Shown piece after piece: positions 46,601 to 64,000 of a DNA stretch of 64,000 nucleotides. The DNA comes from Mermis nigrescens (Eukaryota > Nematoda > Enoplea > Mermithida > Mermithidae): NCBI GenBank assembly GCA_036768485.1, contig JAVLUZ010000271.1, positions 5,376,309-5,440,308 on the forward strand, given 5' to 3'. A model generated the notes under the pieces. It worked only from the letters and a program-made list of their open reading frames with translations. It did no database searches and was not told the origin of the DNA. Numbering within the stretch: position 1 is the stretch's first letter; each line of letters begins with the position of its first letter. Position numbers and translations under genes: made by a program.

Positions 46601-46914
46601 GAAACAGAAAGTGCAAAAGAAGTAAAAGAGGGAAATAAAAACTGTAAACATAATATTCAGAACGGAATGATAAAACTCGCTTAGAAACCTGTACGTTTAC
46701 ACAGAAATATTTCACAGGTTCTCTCCTTCGTGATGCTATTGAGCCAACCGGCAAACATGAATATTTCGTGTTTTCAATAGGAACACGCGGTAAACTATTT
46801 TTGAATTTAAATCATAACAGAATACACTTCTTGTTTACCTGAACCTGAAAAATCGTATCCCATCGCATAGCACAATGCTCGCAATTCTGTGTCATATTCT
46901 CGAGTATTTAGCGA
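43604..46914 (-). CDS. FPPS: Farnesyl diphosphate synthase, 3' exons
   Basis: Three coding exons on the minus strand: 46914-46839, 45644-45504 and about 43801-43604 (TGA). The middle exon encodes [19 protein letters not shown], the second Asp-rich motif region of farnesyl diphosphate synthase. It is followed by [14 protein letters not shown]. The last exon matches the family C-terminus in sequence and exact length ([14 protein letters not shown], ending at TGA). The intron between them begins GCAAGA, a GC-AG intron with good consensus. The first listed exon (CYAMGY...) joins in phase only if one T is removed from a run of five (46848-46852), so it has an indel or is misassembled. The enzyme makes farnesyl diphosphate in the mevalonate pathway. 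The 5' exons with the first Asp-rich motif were not found. Confidence 0.85.
44403..44666 (+). mobile_element. hAT-like MITE with perfect 8-bp target duplication
   Basis: Starts CACACCTGGGCGTGGAG and ends TTGCTGCCCACGTATG, flanked on both sides by CTTAAGAC. It lies in the GC-AG intron of the farnesyl diphosphate synthase gene. Confidence 0.85.
45008..45199 (-). other. Exon-like minus-strand frame inside the FPPS intron
   Basis: The frame contains [14 protein letters not shown], faintly like the SFYLPVALAM segment of prenyl synthases, and ends IGQIIK. It may be a piece of a duplicated FPPS exon or chance. No splice support. Confidence 0.2.
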
Positions 46915-47675
46915 CTGGACAAAACAAACAAAAACAAAGTTCAAAAGACTTACAGGATACCAGAAGGAAATCTAAATCAAATTTTCGAAAAATATAATTG
47001 TTTGCAATTTTTTATGTGATAAGTAAGGCTAGACATCGAATACGTCGAAAGTAGTATTTATTTTTCTCACCATCAATTTCAGCACTATTTTAACTTTTTA
47101 TTGGAACGCCTGATGCCAGCCACATTTGTCCTTATTTTATCATATTGGGGCTAAAAAATAGGACAATTTACTTTCAACTGAGATGACCCACGAAATTCGG
47201 ATATACGATAGTCTTCTCCAAAATCCCTTCAATAAATATCAATTTTTAGCATTTATGCGAGTGGGTAAAAAAGTAATTTTTATGCATCGTGCAGTAAAAC
47301 GATTTTAGCTAGTAAAACATCATATCAATCGCTGCGCATATCAATATGGTTGTAAATATCAATAAATATCAATCGAATGATATTTATCCAAAAAAGTAAT
47401 CTATGAATTATGATTTTAAGATAGTGACAAAAGTTGGCACAAGGTTTCCCAATCATTCACAATAGCAAAGAAAAATGCTCTGATGGATGAGAATCTGCTA
47501 AAAAATTAGACTGGACGATGCGAAAAAATTTTTTGTATATTTTGTTGCCTGCAGACGGAATTTGCATTCCACACTACAAATAAAGACATTCATAAGTTAC
47601 TCATTGAAACAAAACGATGATTTGAATTTTTAAGAACATAATTCCATTGAATCAGCATAAAACATGCATTATCAC
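46915..47675. other. No gene supported (probable FPPS intron)
   Basis: AT-rich, with short direct repeats of ATATCAATAAATATCAAT (47220-47390). Upstream FPPS exons were looked for on the minus strand and not seen. Confidence 0.35.
47464..47570 (+). repeat. Diverged end of the TIR family seen at 30593
   Basis: Begins TAGCAAAGAAAAATGCTC and continues with AATCTGCTAAAAAATTAGAC, as the left end of 30593-31353. Confidence 0.5.
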
Positions 47676-47889
47676 TATAGGTGGGTGGCTCAAAGTTCTG
47701 GGGGAGAGTGCGAAATTTGTTAAAAGGTAAAAAATTGCCTTTAAAATGGTGTTATGGCGAAAAAACACCATTTTTCAACGTTTCTCATCGAGCGCTATCC
47801 ATTGGCATCAAAAAATTGCGAAGAAAGATTTTCATAAATTGAATTCTGGGGTTATTTTGGTTTCTGGGAGACCCCCACGTCCAGGTATG
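47676..47889 (-). mobile_element. hAT-like MITE with perfect 8-bp target duplication, inverted
   Basis: Begins TATAGGTGGGTGG and ends CCCACGTCCAGGTATG, flanked by ATTATCAC on both sides. Inverted orientation of the CAYACxTGGGC family. Confidence 0.85.
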
Positions 47890-48222
47890 ATTATCACACT
47901 AGCAATGTATGCAAAAATGAAGAGCCATAATTAATAATACAGTGCAATTGTCAGAATTAATGAAACAAGTCATTCATGAATGAGCAACTATTGCTTATAC
48001 AAAGTGGACTAAAAAAAGGCTATACGCCTATATTGTGTCGGAAATTTGGCCAATCTAGAAATAAAATAAAATTAAATATGAAAATGAAATTCAAGCATTT
48101 GACAGACAGTAATATGCTTGTTTTAACTGCAAAAAAATCTGGCCATTTGTCAGTATGGCGATAGATTTACACCTTATTTTGATACATTTTAAACCCTATA
48201 ATTTCTTCATTGTGTGTCATTA

Positions 48223-48239
48223 NNNNNNNNNNNNNNNNN
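48223..48239. other. Assembly gap of 17 N
   Basis: Seventeen N bases, showing a draft assembly. Confidence 0.99.
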
Positions 48240-48364
48240 AACTTCGTTCAGTGCATGTGCCAATTAATACATTTGAAAACTAAATAAATAATTACCAAAT
48301 AAATTATTGCAACGAATTTTCATCAATTTGTATCCTAATTATTTGTAATTTATGCATGCCTATG

Positions 48365-48509
48365 CAGGCACGTATCTCTCGAGAGGGAAATGGGAAGGTC
48401 CGAACCCCCCCAATTCGAAAAAATTGGACTATATAAACGTTATTCTGTGCTATTTTTGGCCCTTTTGGGCTTGGTCCCCCAAAAATAGGACGGCCAGTGT
48501 ACGTGTCTA
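48365..48509. mobile_element. hAT-like MITE, CAGGCACGTA family, perfect target duplication
   Basis: Starts CAGGCACGTATC and ends GTACGTGTCTA, flanked by TGCCTATG on both sides. Only 145 bp, with GGTCCGAACCCCCCC in the centre as in the copy at 60437. Confidence 0.75.
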
Positions 48510-48732
48510 TGCCTATGAGCAATGAAATAAGCGATAATGCGAGTCAGAGATCAAATACTTACATATGTAGAACAAAAATATGATTTTAGACTAAAATCTA
48601 TAAACCTAAAATCGATACCGATTCTAAAACGTAAACGACTAACAATTTTTTTAAATTCCTCACGTCATTAATCGGCAGTATACTTTGATGACATTGCAAA
48701 AAACTTTTTTGATCAATATCACTGGACTTAGT

Positions 48733-63723
<14,991 letters not shown>

Positions 63724-64000
63724 CTAAATTATATGCGTATAAGTTTGAAATAAATTTACACCTGTCAAAAATAGTTCGATATTTCACTAAAATCGAATAA
63801 AAAAAATTTTTGTTGCACATTTCAATAATTTCCAGGTTTTGAGCAAGACTTATTTAAACTCTCCAAAAATCAATATTAATAACGGCAAAAATGGTAGAAA
63901 CTAAATCAAACACGGGCACGCTCAGGTTTTTCAGGCTCAAATGACTCCCCTGGAACCTGCGGGGTAAGTCATCATGACCGTAGATGCTGAGCATAATTGA

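Overview
The window is invertebrate-type nuclear DNA: AT-rich, spliced genes with short introns and 3' splice sites of the TTTTCAG kind (common in nematodes, not diagnostic), three long (TA)n microsatellites, and a dense load of transposons and their fragments. A 17-base run of N shows it is a draft scaffold. The species cannot be named from the sequence.

Left part (1-7560): small, mostly unrecognised genes with introns. They include a leucine-rich gene broken in a T-run (144-862), two paralogous proteins of about 117 residues with the same gene layout (1391-1744 and 4006-4353), a four-exon CCHC zinc-knuckle gene with a (TA)n repeat in its last intron (4528-5626), two more zinc-knuckle exons, a 178-bp tandem array (2251-3340) and a GC-rich repetitive patch.

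Polinton/Maverick region (7561-about 24060): two different Polinton (virus-like DNA transposon) lineages lie side by side. The first is represented by a protein-primed family B DNA polymerase gene split by twelve introns and ruined by frameshifts and five in-frame stops, all TGA. The second is an intronless, same-strand block: integrase with chromodomain, minor capsid protein, small basic protein, major capsid protein, adenain-like protease, packaging ATPase, a small conserved protein, an AT-hook protein, and the truncated start of a second polymerase. In this block the genes are nearly intact; the breaks are single-base shifts, most of them in or beside short homopolymers. A degenerate LINE on the minus strand separates the two groups.

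Middle part (24060-43500): retroelement debris. A truncated LTR and a retropepsin remnant lie at 25355-30590. A minus-strand LTR element (31887-39115) has two LTRs of about 1.25 kb, a gag remnant, no visible pol, and tandem and inverted duplications in its place. Short terminal-inverted-repeat elements are scattered through.

Right part (43500-64000): two host genes on the minus strand. One is farnesyl diphosphate synthase (3' exons 46914-43604). The other is a LARGE-type GT8 glycosyltransferase, with exons at 63.7, 60.4, 50.8 and 48.8 kb. The LARGE introns are filled with hAT-like elements carrying 8-bp target-site duplications, including four elements inserted one inside another at 52528-57534. 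Together the window shows two housekeeping genes stretched by nested DNA transposons beside a cluster of virus-like Polintons.
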